Shown: piece after piece, positions 8,887 to 17,008 of the stretch
How the letters are laid out: every line of letters starts with the position of its first letter
Numbering within the stretch: the stretch's first letter is position 1
Source: Tenacibaculum lutimaris
Lineage (GTDB): Bacteria; Bacteroidota; Bacteroidia; Flavobacteriales; Flavobacteriaceae
NCBI RefSeq assembly: GCF_003610735.1
Contig: NZ_RAQM01000007.1
Coordinates: 124,001 to 188,000, forward strand
Direction: 5' to 3'
DNA length: 64,000 bases
Made by a program: the position numbers and the translations under genes
The notes under the pieces: generated by a model
What the model was told of the DNA's origin: nothing
The model's database searches: none
The model's input: the letters and a program-made list of their open reading frames with translations, nothing else

Positions 8887-8905
8887 TTGATTTTTTGTTA
8901 ACTGT

Positions 8906-8943
8906 AAAAAGGGTTAAAAGCAATATGTTTTTAACCCTTTTTT
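8906..8943 (+). terminator. Intrinsic terminator of the efflux operon
   Basis: A 14-bp stem (8906-8919 with 8929-8942) built on GGGTTAAAA/TTTTAACCC, a nine-base loop, and a T run at its 3' end. It lies 19 bases after the pump stop codon. Confidence 0.85.
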
Positions 8944-8956
8944 ATATTTTCGTACT

Positions 8957-9427
8957 ATGAATAAACAGGTTTTTACAGTTGAGCAGATTAAGCGAAAAAT
9001 GGAGTATTATTGTGTATACCAAGACAGATGTCATAAAGAGATAGAAGCTAAACTAAAACAATACCGTTTAATTCCAGAAGCTAGAGAGCATATTTTATTA
9101 CATTTATTAGAGAATAACTTTTTAAATGAAGAGCGTTTTGCTAAAAGTTTTGCTAGAGGGAAATTCAGAATTAAAAAATGGGGAAAAGAGCGAATTGTTA
9201 GAGAACTAAAGTTTCGTGATATCTCTACTTATAATATAAAATCAGCATTGAAAGAAATTGATGAAGAAGAATACATCAAAACCTTATATGAATTAGTAGA
9301 AAAGAAGAATGCATCTGTTACGGAAACCAATCACTTCAAACGAAAAAAGAAAATAGCCGATTACTTGTTGTATCGTGGTTTTGAAAGTAATTTAATATAC
9401 GAAGCGTTAAAAACTATTGATTCTTAA
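8957..9427 (+). CDS. recX: RecX-family regulator of RecA
   Basis: 156 residues, all-helical, made of three-helix RecX repeats. Recognisable parts are the early segment CVYQDRCHKEIEAKLKQY, the central NNFLNEERFAKSFARGKFR (the most conserved RecX feature) and the terminal YRGFESNLIYEAL. RecX binds RecA filaments and modulates strand exchange and the SOS response. recA itself is not in the window. A TATATTTTCG sequence eight bases before the ATG could serve as a weak -7 box. The 3' end overlaps the convergent lipoprotein gene by 14 bp. Confidence 0.88.
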   Translation: MNKQVFTVEQIKRKMEYYCVYQDRCHKEIEAKLKQYRLIPEAREHILLHLLENNFLNEERFAKSFARGKFRIKKWGKERIVRELKFRDISTYNIKSALKEIDEEEYIKTLYELVEKKNASVTETNHFKRKKKIADYLLYRGFESNLIYEALKTIDS

Positions 9428-9938
9428 ATAAACTATCAAGATTAATTTCTTTATCAAATTTTTTCTTAGTGTATACAGTGTTTATTTTATCATTAACACT
9501 ACCAAAAATCACCATAATTTTTTCTACTTGGCTGTTTACTTCACTGGCAGAAATAGAAGGGATTAAAGTCATATCAGCCAAACGTAAAGTTTCGTTTTCA
9601 AAAACATTAATACGAGCTTTAAAAGCAGGAGTTTTAAGGGCTTCTATGTTTAAGCTATCTTTTAGTTGCTTAGATATTTTTTTTAGCTCAACAGCGTTGT
9701 TTAAAGCCTCGGTAGGTGTCGTGTTTTTTAACTCATGTAAAAAACCTTCAACAGTAAAATACTCTTTCCAAGGTTTAATTTCTTTCAAGTAATCATCGTT
9801 TATTTTTGAGTAATCTGAATGCTTAACCGAAACATGCATTTCAGTTTTTGTAGGTAATTCCGTTTTTTGTTCTTTCTTTTTTTGACAAGAAGAAAGGAAA
9901 AGAATTAACATAGCAGTAACATATAAAAAACGACTCAT
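9414..9938 (-). CDS. Lipoprotein of unknown function
   Basis: 174 residues from the ATG at 9938. The hydrophobic leader MSRFLYVTAMLILFLSSC ends in a lipobox with Cys18, followed by a Lys-rich linker (QKKKEQK). The mature part is helical and contains KPWKEYFTVEGFLHELKN. I know no named family, though similar small lipoproteins are common in Flavobacteriaceae. An upstream in-frame ATG at 9971 would put 11 residues before the signal peptide and is less likely. Monocistronic and convergent with recX. Confidence 0.75.
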   Translation of the reverse strand: MSRFLYVTAMLILFLSSCQKKKEQKTELPTKTEMHVSVKHSDYSKINDDYLKEIKPWKEYFTVEGFLHELKNTTPTEALNNAVELKKISKQLKDSLNIEALKTPAFKARINVFENETLRLADMTLIPSISASEVNSQVEKIMVIFGSVNDKINTVYTKKKFDKEINLDSLFKNQ

Positions 9939-10067
9939 TTTATTTGAAAAATTAAAACGATAAAAATACATATTTTACTTGGTATTACCTGTAGAATTAA
10001 ATTAGAAGTTTGAAATCAGTAGGTTAGCATTCTGTATTGTAGATAGTTAAAAAAGAACAAATACTTT

Positions 10068-10095
10068 TTGCGAAATCTTAAATTTAATAACTTTG
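10068..10095 (+). promoter_or_regulatory. Promoter of the threonine dehydrogenase gene
   Basis: TTG at 10068-10070, 17-bp spacer, TAACTTTG at 10088-10095. Transcription would start near 10100, which excludes an ATG start at 10093 and supports the one at 10123. Confidence 0.75.
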
Positions 10096-10122
10096 CGAGC
10101 ATATATTTTTGAACAATTAAAA

Positions 10123-11088
10123 ATGAGTGATACTATATTAATTTTAGGAGCTTGCGGGCAAATAGGGACAGAATTAACCCAAAAATTACGTTCTATTTAT
10201 GGAAAAGATAATGTAATAGCTTCAGATATTAGAGAAGGAAATGCAGAAATGATGAGTTCTGGTCCTTTTGAAATCATCGACGCTACCAACCAAGAGCAAA
10301 TTTTAGGTGTCATTCAAAAATATAAAGTAAACCAAGTGTATTTAATGGCTGCTATGTTATCTGCAACAGCAGAAAAGTACCCGTTAAAAGGTTGGGATTT
10401 AAATATGACTTCTTTGTTAGCCGTATTAGAGTTAGCAAAAGAGAAACATATAGAAAAAGTATATTGGCCTAGTTCTATGGCTGCGTTTGGACCTACTTCG
10501 CCAAAAATGAATACACCACAACAAACTATTATGGAGCCTTCTACAGTGTACGGAATTAGTAAGGTAGCAGGTGAACATTGGTGTAATTATTACCACGATA
10601 AATATGGGGTAGATGTACGAAGCATTCGTTATCCAGGAATTATAAGTTGGAAAACTTTACCAGGTGGAGGAACGACTGATTATGCTGTTGATATTTACTT
10701 TGATGCATTGAAAAAAGGAACTTTTGAGTGCTTTTTATCAGAAAATACACGCTTACCAATGATGTATATGGACGATGCTATCAATGCGACTATCCAGTTA
10801 ATGCAGGCTGATGAAGAGAATATTAAAACAAGAACTTCATACAATTTAGCAGCAATTAGTTTTACACCAGCTGAAATAGCTGCAGAAATTAAAAAATACA
10901 TTCCAGAATTTACCATTACATATAATCCAGATTTTAGACAAGCGATTGCTGATAGTTGGCCTCAAGTAATTGACGATTCGGCTGCAAGAAAAGATTGGGG
11001 ATGGAGACATCAGTTCGATTTAGCTTCTATGACTAAAGACATCATTACAAATTTACAAGCAAAAGCTGAAGAGTCAGCAGAGGTGTAA
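10123..11088 (+). CDS. L-threonine 3-dehydrogenase, short-chain (epimerase-like) type
   Basis: 321 residues. The Rossmann glycine motif GACGQIG is at 9-15, the catalytic Ser pair in SSMAAFG near 117-118, and the Tyr-x3-Lys pair at Y143/K147 (YGISK). RSIRYPGIIS and the DDAINATIQLM region near residue 220 are as I remember for the flavobacterial SDR-type threonine dehydrogenases, which resemble UDP-galactose epimerase and are unrelated to E. coli Tdh. It oxidises L-threonine with NAD+ to 2-amino-3-ketobutyrate in the cytoplasm. Monocistronic with its own promoter. A general NAD-dependent epimerase is the alternative call. Confidence 0.85.
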   Translation: MSDTILILGACGQIGTELTQKLRSIYGKDNVIASDIREGNAEMMSSGPFEIIDATNQEQILGVIQKYKVNQVYLMAAMLSATAEKYPLKGWDLNMTSLLAVLELAKEKHIEKVYWPSSMAAFGPTSPKMNTPQQTIMEPSTVYGISKVAGEHWCNYYHDKYGVDVRSIRYPGIISWKTLPGGGTTDYAVDIYFDALKKGTFECFLSENTRLPMMYMDDAINATIQLMQADEENIKTRTSYNLAAISFTPAEIAAEIKKYIPEFTITYNPDFRQAIADSWPQVIDDSAARKDWGWRHQFDLASMTKDIITNLQAKAEESAEV

Positions 11089-11172
11089 GGTTACATTCTT
11101 TCTTTCGTCTATGGTATTCAAGTTTTATAGTTAAGTGTAACTTAGGTTACGAATTTTATAGTATAGAAGGAA

Positions 11173-11180
11173 TATTTTTG
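11173..11180 (+). promoter_or_regulatory. -7 element for the thioredoxin-like gene
   Basis: TATTTTTG matches TAnnTTTG and lies 10 bases before the ATG at 11191. No TTG is present at the expected -33 position. Confidence 0.55.
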
Positions 11181-11190
11181 CAATAGCAAC

Positions 11191-11790
11191 ATGTTAATGA
11201 TGAAAAAAATTATAGAAGAAAGCTTAGAAAGAGCATTGTCATATACTGAGTATAGAAATTTAGTAAGCGATTTGTTAACGCAAGGCAAATCTACAGGGCC
11301 GAATCAGTCTGATGATTTGTTAAATTATAGTAAGTTAAATGACAAGCGTATGAAGCGTTTGGATAAAACAATTCAACTTACCAAGGAAACAATTGCTAAA
11401 ATTAAAGACGTAAAAGAACCACAAACTTGGTTAGTATTAACTGAAGGGTGGTGTGGTGATGCAGCACAAAACATCCCTGTGATTCATAAAATAGCGGCTG
11501 AAAATCCAAACATCAATTTTAAATTAGTTTTACGTGATGAAAACTTGGAATTAATGGATGAGTTTTTAACGAATGGAGGAAGGTCAATTCCTAAATTAAT
11601 AGCTTTAAATAAGGAAAACGAAGTAATTAACACTTGGGGACCAAGACCTACGATGGCTACGCAAATGGTTGCTGATTACAAAGCAAGAAAAGGGAGCTTA
11701 GATGCCGAGTTTAAAGAAGATTTACAAGTTTGGTACAATAAAAATAAAGGAGAAAATACTCAAGAAGATATTGTCTCAATGTTGAAATAA
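11191..11790 (+). CDS. Thioredoxin-fold protein with a single active-site Cys (WCGDA)
   Basis: 199 residues. A helical N-terminal part (about 1-70) precedes a thioredoxin fold. The active-site position reads EGWCGDAAQNIPV (Cys88), so the second Cys of CxxC is replaced by Ala at position 91. A cis-Pro motif GGRSIPKL follows after the beta strand VLRDE. This fits the Thioredoxin_9-like family of cytoplasmic proteins common in Bacteroidetes, whose role is not established. Without the resolving Cys it is unlikely to be an ordinary disulfide reductase. ATG codons at 11197 and 11200 are alternative starts. A strong terminator follows. Confidence 0.8.
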   Translation: MLMMKKIIEESLERALSYTEYRNLVSDLLTQGKSTGPNQSDDLLNYSKLNDKRMKRLDKTIQLTKETIAKIKDVKEPQTWLVLTEGWCGDAAQNIPVIHKIAAENPNINFKLVLRDENLELMDEFLTNGGRSIPKLIALNKENEVINTWGPRPTMATQMVADYKARKGSLDAEFKEDLQVWYNKNKGENTQEDIVSMLK

Positions 11791-11808
11791 TTGAGCTTAA
11801 AAATAATA

Positions 11809-11854
11809 ACAATTCCCCTTTTTGATTTTATTCAAGAAGGGGAATTGTTTTTTC
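11809..11854 (+). terminator. Intrinsic terminator after the thioredoxin-like gene
   Basis: ACAATTCCCCTT (11809-11820) pairs with AAGGGGAATTGT (11837-11848), followed by six T. It directly abuts the -7 box of the next gene. Confidence 0.85.
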
Positions 11855-11862
11855 TATCTTTG
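11855..11862 (+). promoter_or_regulatory. -7 element for the gene at 11881
   Basis: TATCTTTG matches TAnnTTTG, 18 bases before the ATG. The -33 region would fall inside the preceding terminator loop, and no TTG is found there. Confidence 0.55.
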
Positions 11863-11880
11863 CGCCCATAATGAATTAAT

Positions 11881-12360
11881 ATGTTTGTAGAATTCAATTC
11901 TTTATCAGAAGAAGCCAAAGTATGGGTATATCCATCAAGTCGAAAATTTTATCCTCAAGAAATTGACGAATTAAAAGAAAAATTAAACAGTTTTGTTGAG
12001 GCTTGGAAACAAGATGATGCTGGTTTTAAAGCTTCTTTTGAGTTGAAATACAATCGTTTTATTATTTTTTCTGCGGAAGAAGATGCTCAATTGACCAACG
12101 CAGATATTGATCAGCAAGTAGCTTTTATTTTACAATTACAGCAAGAATATGAAGTTGAATTGTTAGACAAAATGAACGTGTGTTTTAAGCAAGGAGAATT
12201 CATCCAGTATAAAGACGTCAAAGAGTTTAAAACGTTGCTTAAAAAGAAGTCTGTGTCAGCTAAAACAATCGTTTTTGATAATCTGGTGCAAACAAAAGGT
12301 GAGTTGGAAAATTATTGGGAAGTACCAATTACTGAAAGTTGGTACAATCGATTTTTATAA
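11881..12360 (+). CDS. Conserved protein of unknown function (no ATPase motifs)
   Basis: 159 residues, cytoplasmic by appearance, mixed alpha/beta. Recognisable pieces are AKVWVYPSSRKF near the start, FELKYNRFIIFSAEE in the middle, and the C-terminal ENYWEVPITESWYNRFL. From memory, flavobacterial proteins of this type are often labelled 'ABC transporter ATPase', but no Walker A, Walker B or ABC signature motif is present here, so I do not carry that name over. It is monocistronic and its end overlaps the convergent truB by six bases. Confidence 0.75.
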   Translation: MFVEFNSLSEEAKVWVYPSSRKFYPQEIDELKEKLNSFVEAWKQDDAGFKASFELKYNRFIIFSAEEDAQLTNADIDQQVAFILQLQQEYEVELLDKMNVCFKQGEFIQYKDVKEFKTLLKKKSVSAKTIVFDNLVQTKGELENYWEVPITESWYNRFL

Positions 12361-13038
12361 GTTTTCTACAAACCCATCAACACTCTGAGCATTTTCAACA
12401 GAAAAATCACCGATTTTAGTTCTTCGTAATACGGATAAATGGGCTCCAGACTTTAACGCTTCTCCGTAATCATTAGCAATTGAGCGGATATAAGTTCCTT
12501 TGCTACACACAATTCTAAATTCAACATTTGGTAAATCAATCTTTGTGATTTTAAACTCGTTAATTTCTACTTCACGAGCTTTAATTTCAGTGGTTTCACC
12601 TTTGCGAGCTAATTCGTATAAGCGTTTTCCATCTTTTTTAATAGCAGAAAAAATAGGTGGTTTTTGCTGAATTTTTCCTGTGAATTGCTCCGTAGTTTTG
12701 TGTAGCAATTCTTCTGTTATATGTTCCGTAGGAAATGTTTCGTTGATTTCTGTTTCTAAATCATAACTTGGTGTGGTAGCACCAATAACAAACGTTCCTG
12801 TATATTCTTTTATTTGACCTTGATATTCATTAATGTTTTTGGTTTGTTTACCAGTACAAATAATTAACAAACCAGTAGCTAAAGGGTCTAAAGTTCCAGC
12901 ATGTCCTACTTTAATTTTTTTAATATTAAAGTGTTTACGAATATGCCAACGAAGCTTATTTACCACCTGAAAAGAAGTCCATTCTAGTGGTTTATCAATC
13001 AATAAAATTTGTCCGTTTTTGTAATCTTCCGCAGTCAT
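12355..13038 (-). CDS. truB: tRNA pseudouridine(55) synthase
   Basis: 227 residues. The catalytic motif GHAGTLDPLATGLL carries the nucleophilic Asp51. KPLEWTSFQVVNKLR (16-30), the KPPIFSAIKKDGKRLYELAR segment and the RIVCSKGTYIRSIANDYGEAL segment are all TruB signatures. It converts U55 in the T-loop of tRNAs to pseudouridine. At this length it lacks an extended C-terminal PUA part. It is the last gene of the ftsX-DUF3098-uppP-truB operon: its ATG immediately precedes the uppP stop codon in sequence, with no spacer, which suggests translational coupling. Confidence 0.95.
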   Translation of the reverse strand: MTAEDYKNGQILLIDKPLEWTSFQVVNKLRWHIRKHFNIKKIKVGHAGTLDPLATGLLIICTGKQTKNINEYQGQIKEYTGTFVIGATTPSYDLETEINETFPTEHITEELLHKTTEQFTGKIQQKPPIFSAIKKDGKRLYELARKGETTEIKAREVEINEFKITKIDLPNVEFRIVCSKGTYIRSIANDYGEALKSGAHLSVLRRTKIGDFSVENAQSVDGFVENL

Positions 13039-13833
13039 TTAGAAAAATAAAGAATAGCCAATGGCAATTAAACCTACAATAGCACAGTATAAAGAAAAAT
13101 ACGATAATTTACTTCTCTTAACTAAAGCTATCATCCAAGTGCACGCTAGTAAGCCAGATATAAAAGCAGCTATAAAACCAGCCGAAAGTGGAATAATCTC
13201 TGAACTTTGAAAATTAATATCTCCGCTTAAAATATCTTTAGCTACTTTCCCTAAAATCAAAGGAACTACCATTAAAAAAGAAAAGCGAGCGGCTCTGGTA
13301 CGATCTACTCCTAACAATACTGAAGTTGAAATAGTAGCACCTGAACGAGAAATACCAGGTAACATGGCAATAGCTTGGGAGATTCCTATGATTACAGCGT
13401 TTTTAAAAGAAACACTTTTATTGGTGTTTTTAGCTTTGTCAGCTAATAAAAGCAATACAGCAGTTATTAAAAGCATGAATCCTACTAATAAAATTTTTCC
13501 GCCAAAAAAGCTTTCTAATTCTTTTTCAAAGGCTAACCCAATTACTACAGCGGGAATCATAGATAAGATGATTTTTACCGAAAATTGCATTTCCTCATTC
13601 CATTTAAACTGGAAAAGGCCTCTAAAAATTTCAGCAATTTCTTTTCTAAATACTACAATAGTACTTAGCGCTGTTGCAGCGTGTAAAACTACTGTAAAAG
13701 TTAAACTTTCTTGAGGTACAGAAGTGTCTCCAAAAATGGCTTTGGCTAACTCTAAATGTCCACTAGATGATACGGGTAAAAATTCAGTAAGTCCTTGAAT
13801 AATTCCAAGGATAATCGCTTCTAATAAATCCAT
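13039..13833 (-). CDS. uppP: Undecaprenyl-diphosphate phosphatase
   Basis: 264 residues, strongly hydrophobic with about eight membrane helices. The two BacA/UppP signatures are present: GLTEFLPVSSSGH at 14-26 and LPGISRSGATIS at 158-169. It dephosphorylates undecaprenyl diphosphate so that the lipid carrier can re-enter peptidoglycan and surface glycan synthesis, and gives bacitracin tolerance. It lies between the DUF3098 gene (2-bp gap) and truB (no gap), a gene order I associate with Bacteroidetes. Confidence 0.96.
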   Translation of the reverse strand: MDLLEAIILGIIQGLTEFLPVSSSGHLELAKAIFGDTSVPQESLTFTVVLHAATALSTIVVFRKEIAEIFRGLFQFKWNEEMQFSVKIILSMIPAVVIGLAFEKELESFFGGKILLVGFMLLITAVLLLLADKAKNTNKSVSFKNAVIIGISQAIAMLPGISRSGATISTSVLLGVDRTRAARFSFLMVVPLILGKVAKDILSGDINFQSSEIIPLSAGFIAAFISGLLACTWMIALVKRSKLSYFSLYCAIVGLIAIGYSLFF

Positions 13834-13835
13834 GT

Positions 13836-14078
13836 TTATTTTTTAGGATTGGCAAAAATAGCATAAATTTCTATACCCAATCCGATAATTACCAAGGTAG
13901 GAGCTAAGCGAATTCTTTGCCAGTTATAAATATCAGGATTAAAAACGTTAGGATCGTCACTACCGCCACCTGCCATTAAAATAAATCCTAAGGCAATTAC
14001 GGCAATACCGATTAACATAATCATGTAATTTCTCTTGCCGAATAAAAATTCTTGTTTTGGTGAATTATCTTTTTTCAT
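13836..14078 (-). CDS. DUF3098 small membrane protein
   Basis: 80 residues with a polar N-terminus, LFGKRNYMIMLIGIAVIALGFILMAGGG as first helix region, a soluble turn with NVFNPDIYNWQRIRLAPT, and a second helix VIIGLGIEIYAIF. This is the DUF3098 family. It sits between ftsX (10-bp gap) and uppP, so a role in the cell envelope or division is suggested by position only. Confidence 0.85.
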   Translation of the reverse strand: MKKDNSPKQEFLFGKRNYMIMLIGIAVIALGFILMAGGGSDDPNVFNPDIYNWQRIRLAPTLVIIGLGIEIYAIFANPKK

Positions 14079-14088
14079 AAATATTTTA

Positions 14089-14967
14089 CTAATAGTATAA
14101 GTCGTTTGTTTGTAGGTTTAAAAAGCGCTGTGTAGCAAAGAAAGTGCTAATCCATGTAATGAAAAAGGCAATTAATATAATTCCTCCTGCTACATAGCCC
14201 AATGCTACGTAATCTGTAAACAATTCTAAAGTTGGAATGTATTTGTCTACATAATAAATTAAAACAGTCAATCCACTAATAGCTATAAAAGCACCTAGTA
14301 ATCCTAATCTAATACTCTGCCAAATAAAAGGTTTACGAATAAAGCTTTTTGTAGCACCTACCATTTGCATGGTTTTAATATTGAATCGTTTTGAGTAAAT
14401 AGATAATCGAATAGAACTGTTGATTAGAATGATGGCTACTAACCCAAAAAAACCACTTAATACCAATAACCAAAAACTAATACGTTGAATATTTTTAGTT
14501 AATAATTGCACTAATGGTTTATCGTAGTTTACTTCAGCAATGAACTTATTTTTCTCAAAAGCTTCTTCAAGTTCTGTCATTTTTTCTGGAGTTACATAAT
14601 CTGCCTTTAGATAAATATCAATTCCATTTTTTAAGGGATTGTCTCCTAAAAACTGCAAGAAATCTTCTCCTAAATCTTTTTTGTATTCTTTAGCTGCTTC
14701 TTCTTTAGGAATGTAAATTACCTTATTAACAAAAGTTTCCTTCTGAATAGACTCTTTCAGTTTTTTTACACTTTCATTAGTTACTTCGTCTTTCAAAAAA
14801 AGTGTCATCACCACTTTTTCTTTAAAGTGATTAGCTACTTTGGTAGACTTTAATAAAACCAATCCTAAAACACCTATCATAAAAAGTACCAGAGCAATAC
14901 TAACTACTACTGATATATATGAAGATTGTAAACGGCGTTTTTGAAAAGAATCAAAAGAGGTTGTCAT
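14089..14967 (-). CDS. ftsX: FtsX-like cell division permease
   Basis: 292 residues. A cytoplasmic N-terminus containing SFQKRRLQSSY, TM1 (about 18-40), an extracytoplasmic domain to about 165 with the ATLFLK-type strand (VVMTLFLKDEV), then three C-terminal membrane helices around NSSIRLSIYSKRFNIKTMQMVGAT, the classic FtsX/MacB-type permease loop. With the ATPase FtsE it couples division to peptidoglycan hydrolase activation. ftsE is not in the window. First gene of the four-gene minus-strand operon. A TATCTTGC sequence upstream near 14992-14999 is a one-mismatch -7 box. Confidence 0.9.
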   Translation of the reverse strand: MTTSFDSFQKRRLQSSYISVVVSIALVLFMIGVLGLVLLKSTKVANHFKEKVVMTLFLKDEVTNESVKKLKESIQKETFVNKVIYIPKEEAAKEYKKDLGEDFLQFLGDNPLKNGIDIYLKADYVTPEKMTELEEAFEKNKFIAEVNYDKPLVQLLTKNIQRISFWLLVLSGFFGLVAIILINSSIRLSIYSKRFNIKTMQMVGATKSFIRKPFIWQSIRLGLLGAFIAISGLTVLIYYVDKYIPTLELFTDYVALGYVAGGIILIAFFITWISTFFATQRFLNLQTNDLYY

Positions 14968-15058
14968 TGTTACATGTTGATTTTAAGACGTTGCAAGATA
15001 GTGAATCAAATTTCAAATATCAATCTTCAATTATCACTGCTTGTTGAAATTGTTTATT

Positions 15059-15469
15059 CTAGTCGTTTCCTGAAATCTCTTGGCACAATTCAATTAATAC
15101 CCCGTTAGTAGATTTAGGATGTAAGAAAGCTACTAGTTTGTTATCAGCTCCTTTTTTAGGAGTTTCGTTTAAAATTGTAAAACCTTCACTCTTTAAACGT
15201 TTAATTTCTTCTTTTATGTTATCTACAGCAAAAGCAATATGATGAATTCCTTCACCTTTTTTTTCTATAAATTTTGAAATTGGACTGTCTGGGTTGGTAG
15301 CTTCTAATAATTCAATTTTATTAGGTCCAGATTTAAAAAATGAGGTTTTTACTCCTTCGCTAGCTACTTCTTCAATTTTATAGTGTGATTCTCCAAAAAG
15401 AGCGGCAAATAAAGCATTCGATTTTTCTAAGTCCTTAACGGCAATACCAATATGTTCAATTTTATTCAT
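15059..15469 (-). CDS. mce: Methylmalonyl-CoA epimerase
   Basis: 136 residues of the VOC metalloenzyme fold with two beta-alpha-beta-beta-beta repeats. HIGIAVKDLEKS opens the first repeat (His6) and GIHHIAFAVDNI the second (His76/77). The terminal NGVLIELCQ supplies Glu127, which together fit the metal ligands of the family. It interconverts the (S) and (R) epimers of methylmalonyl-CoA in the propionate/succinate route. No mutase gene is nearby. The ATG at 15469 is preferred over one at 15529, which would add 20 hydrophobic residues foreign to the family. Confidence 0.9.
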   Translation of the reverse strand: MNKIEHIGIAVKDLEKSNALFAALFGESHYKIEEVASEGVKTSFFKSGPNKIELLEATNPDSPISKFIEKKGEGIHHIAFAVDNIKEEIKRLKSEGFTILNETPKKGADNKLVAFLHPKSTNGVLIELCQEISGND

Positions 15470-15702
15470 AGGGTAAAAGTATAAAAAACTCTTCTTAAAA
15501 GCTTCATAAAAAACAAGAGTATATGGCATGAAAAATAAACAGTTTAAATATTGGTGCTTTTAGGGTGTTTTTCCCTTTTGTAAATACTATATGAGTTGTT
15601 AAATGGTTGAAAACATAGTTTTTAATAAGGTTTTTTTAAAAGGCTATTTTTTTTATTAAAAATTAACCTCCTATATTTAAGAAATCAAAAAATCAATTAA
15701 TC

Positions 15703-16359
15703 ATGAAAAAAACTAACCTACTACAACTAATGTTTGTAGCTCTATTAATGAGTTTTATTGCTTCGTGCGACAATGCCAATCAAAAGTGTGATTGTGATGA
15801 TTGGCAATCTCAAGTGCCAGAAGGAACATTTTGTTATGTAGATAAAGGAAGACCTTCAAACATGTTAAAGTATAATGAAATTGTAAACATGTTAGAGTCG
15901 TATGATAAAACAAGGAAAGAAGTGTTAGAGAAATCGTTAGGTTTTGAAGATACAAGGGTAAACAGTTATCCGATTCAACAATTAAAAGATTATTTAGGTT
16001 ATATTGAGAATTTATGTGCTCAAAAAGAAATTCCATTAACGGGAATTAATATCATTTCAACTGCTTATCCTGAAAATTATTCTGGATCTAAAACGGCAGG
16101 TTATCAAACATTAATTTTCATGCCAACAACAACTATAGATGGTGAAGAGTTTGTGACATTTGACCCGTTAAAGTCTAAAAAAGGAGTGCCTGTAACTTTT
16201 AAATCTATTTTAGCAAAAAGAGGATATAATTGGTCTTATGATAATAGTAGAATTTCTAAAGAAGAACAAAAAGCAGGGGTGCTAAATTTCAACCCAATAC
16301 AAGAAGATTCTGAAGATAGTTCTGGAGCAAACAGGTTAAAGCCTACACCACCATATTAA
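15703..16359 (+). CDS. Lipoprotein of unknown function, linked to a two-component system
   Basis: 218 residues. The leader MKKTNLLQLMFVALLMSFIASC ends in a lipobox with Cys22, followed by a Cys-rich start (CDCDDW, and further Cys at 38). The middle contains LKDYLGYIENLCAQKEIPLTGINI, and the C-terminus is Ser/Glu/Pro-rich. No family recognised. It is followed after 13 bp by a polytopic membrane protein and then a sensor kinase and response regulator, all in one direction, so it may be an outer-membrane or periplasmic component of that signalling unit (inference). The 173-bp region upstream holds a TATATTTA box (one mismatch to consensus). Confidence 0.75.
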   Translation: MKKTNLLQLMFVALLMSFIASCDNANQKCDCDDWQSQVPEGTFCYVDKGRPSNMLKYNEIVNMLESYDKTRKEVLEKSLGFEDTRVNSYPIQQLKDYLGYIENLCAQKEIPLTGINIISTAYPENYSGSKTAGYQTLIFMPTTTIDGEEFVTFDPLKSKKGVPVTFKSILAKRGYNWSYDNSRISKEEQKAGVLNFNPIQEDSEDSSGANRLKPTPPY

Positions 16360-16372
16360 AAGGCTGAATAAT

Positions 16373-17008
16373 ATGTATTATCTGTGTTTTTTGTTTATTA
16401 GTTTATCTTCAATTTTGTATTTATACAGATACATTAAAGATTCTACATTTAAAAAAATAAGATTTTTCATCTTATATCTAATATTTACAGTTTTGGTAGA
16501 ACTTGTTGTAAGTTTTGCTTTAAATAAAGGTGTTGATAATACAAATTATATATATAACATATATAGTCTAATTGAGTTTAATTTGCTTTTCATGTTTTAT
16601 TATGAAGTGTCTAATGATAAAATCACAAAAAGGACTATAATAGGTTCAATTACATTGTTTAATGTAACGTGTTTTACTTGGTATTTGTTTCATAATTTTA
16701 GTTTTTCTCATTTTAATTCATTTGTTATTGTACTGGGTGCTTTTTTAATGGCTATAATATTGTTTTTATCATTAAGAGAGATCTTGTTGTCAGATAAAAT
16801 AGTAAACTATAAAACAGATATAATATTTTGGATTACAACGGGTTTACTACTATATTATTTAGGTTCAATACCTCTTATGGGAATATATAGTTTCATGGAA
16901 AAAGGAGTAGCTTTTTTTCAAATACACAATATACAATTTGTAGTAACTATTCTTTTGCATAGTTGTGTTATAATAGGTTTGTTATGGAGTTGGAAGAAAG
17001 TCGAATAA
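16373..17008 (+). CDS. Polytopic membrane protein, probable sensory partner of the adjacent kinase
   Basis: 211 residues with six to seven hydrophobic helices (about 2-20, 28-48, 62-80, 88-106, 115-135, 145-168, 185-205) and only short loops. No catalytic motif was seen. Its 3' end overlaps the kinase start by 25 bp, which points to coupled synthesis of the two proteins. The kinase has just one membrane helix and almost no periplasmic part, so this protein is a reasonable candidate for its signal-receiving unit, as 7TM modules are in other kinases. That role is inference; no family name can be given. Confidence 0.72.
   Translation: MYYLCFLFISLSSILYLYRYIKDSTFKKIRFFILYLIFTVLVELVVSFALNKGVDNTNYIYNIYSLIEFNLLFMFYYEVSNDKITKRTIIGSITLFNVTCFTWYLFHNFSFSHFNSFVIVLGAFLMAIILFLSLREILLSDKIVNYKTDIIFWITTGLLLYYLGSIPLMGIYSFMEKGVAFFQIHNIQFVVTILLHSCVIIGLLWSWKKVE

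Noticed and set aside
9469..9792. A 107-codon plus-strand frame
   Set aside because: Antisense to the lipoprotein gene at 9414-9938, whose lipobox and codon pattern are convincing.
13364..13714. A 116-codon plus-strand frame
   Set aside because: It lies fully antisense to uppP, which has clear family motifs. The translation has no recognisable feature.
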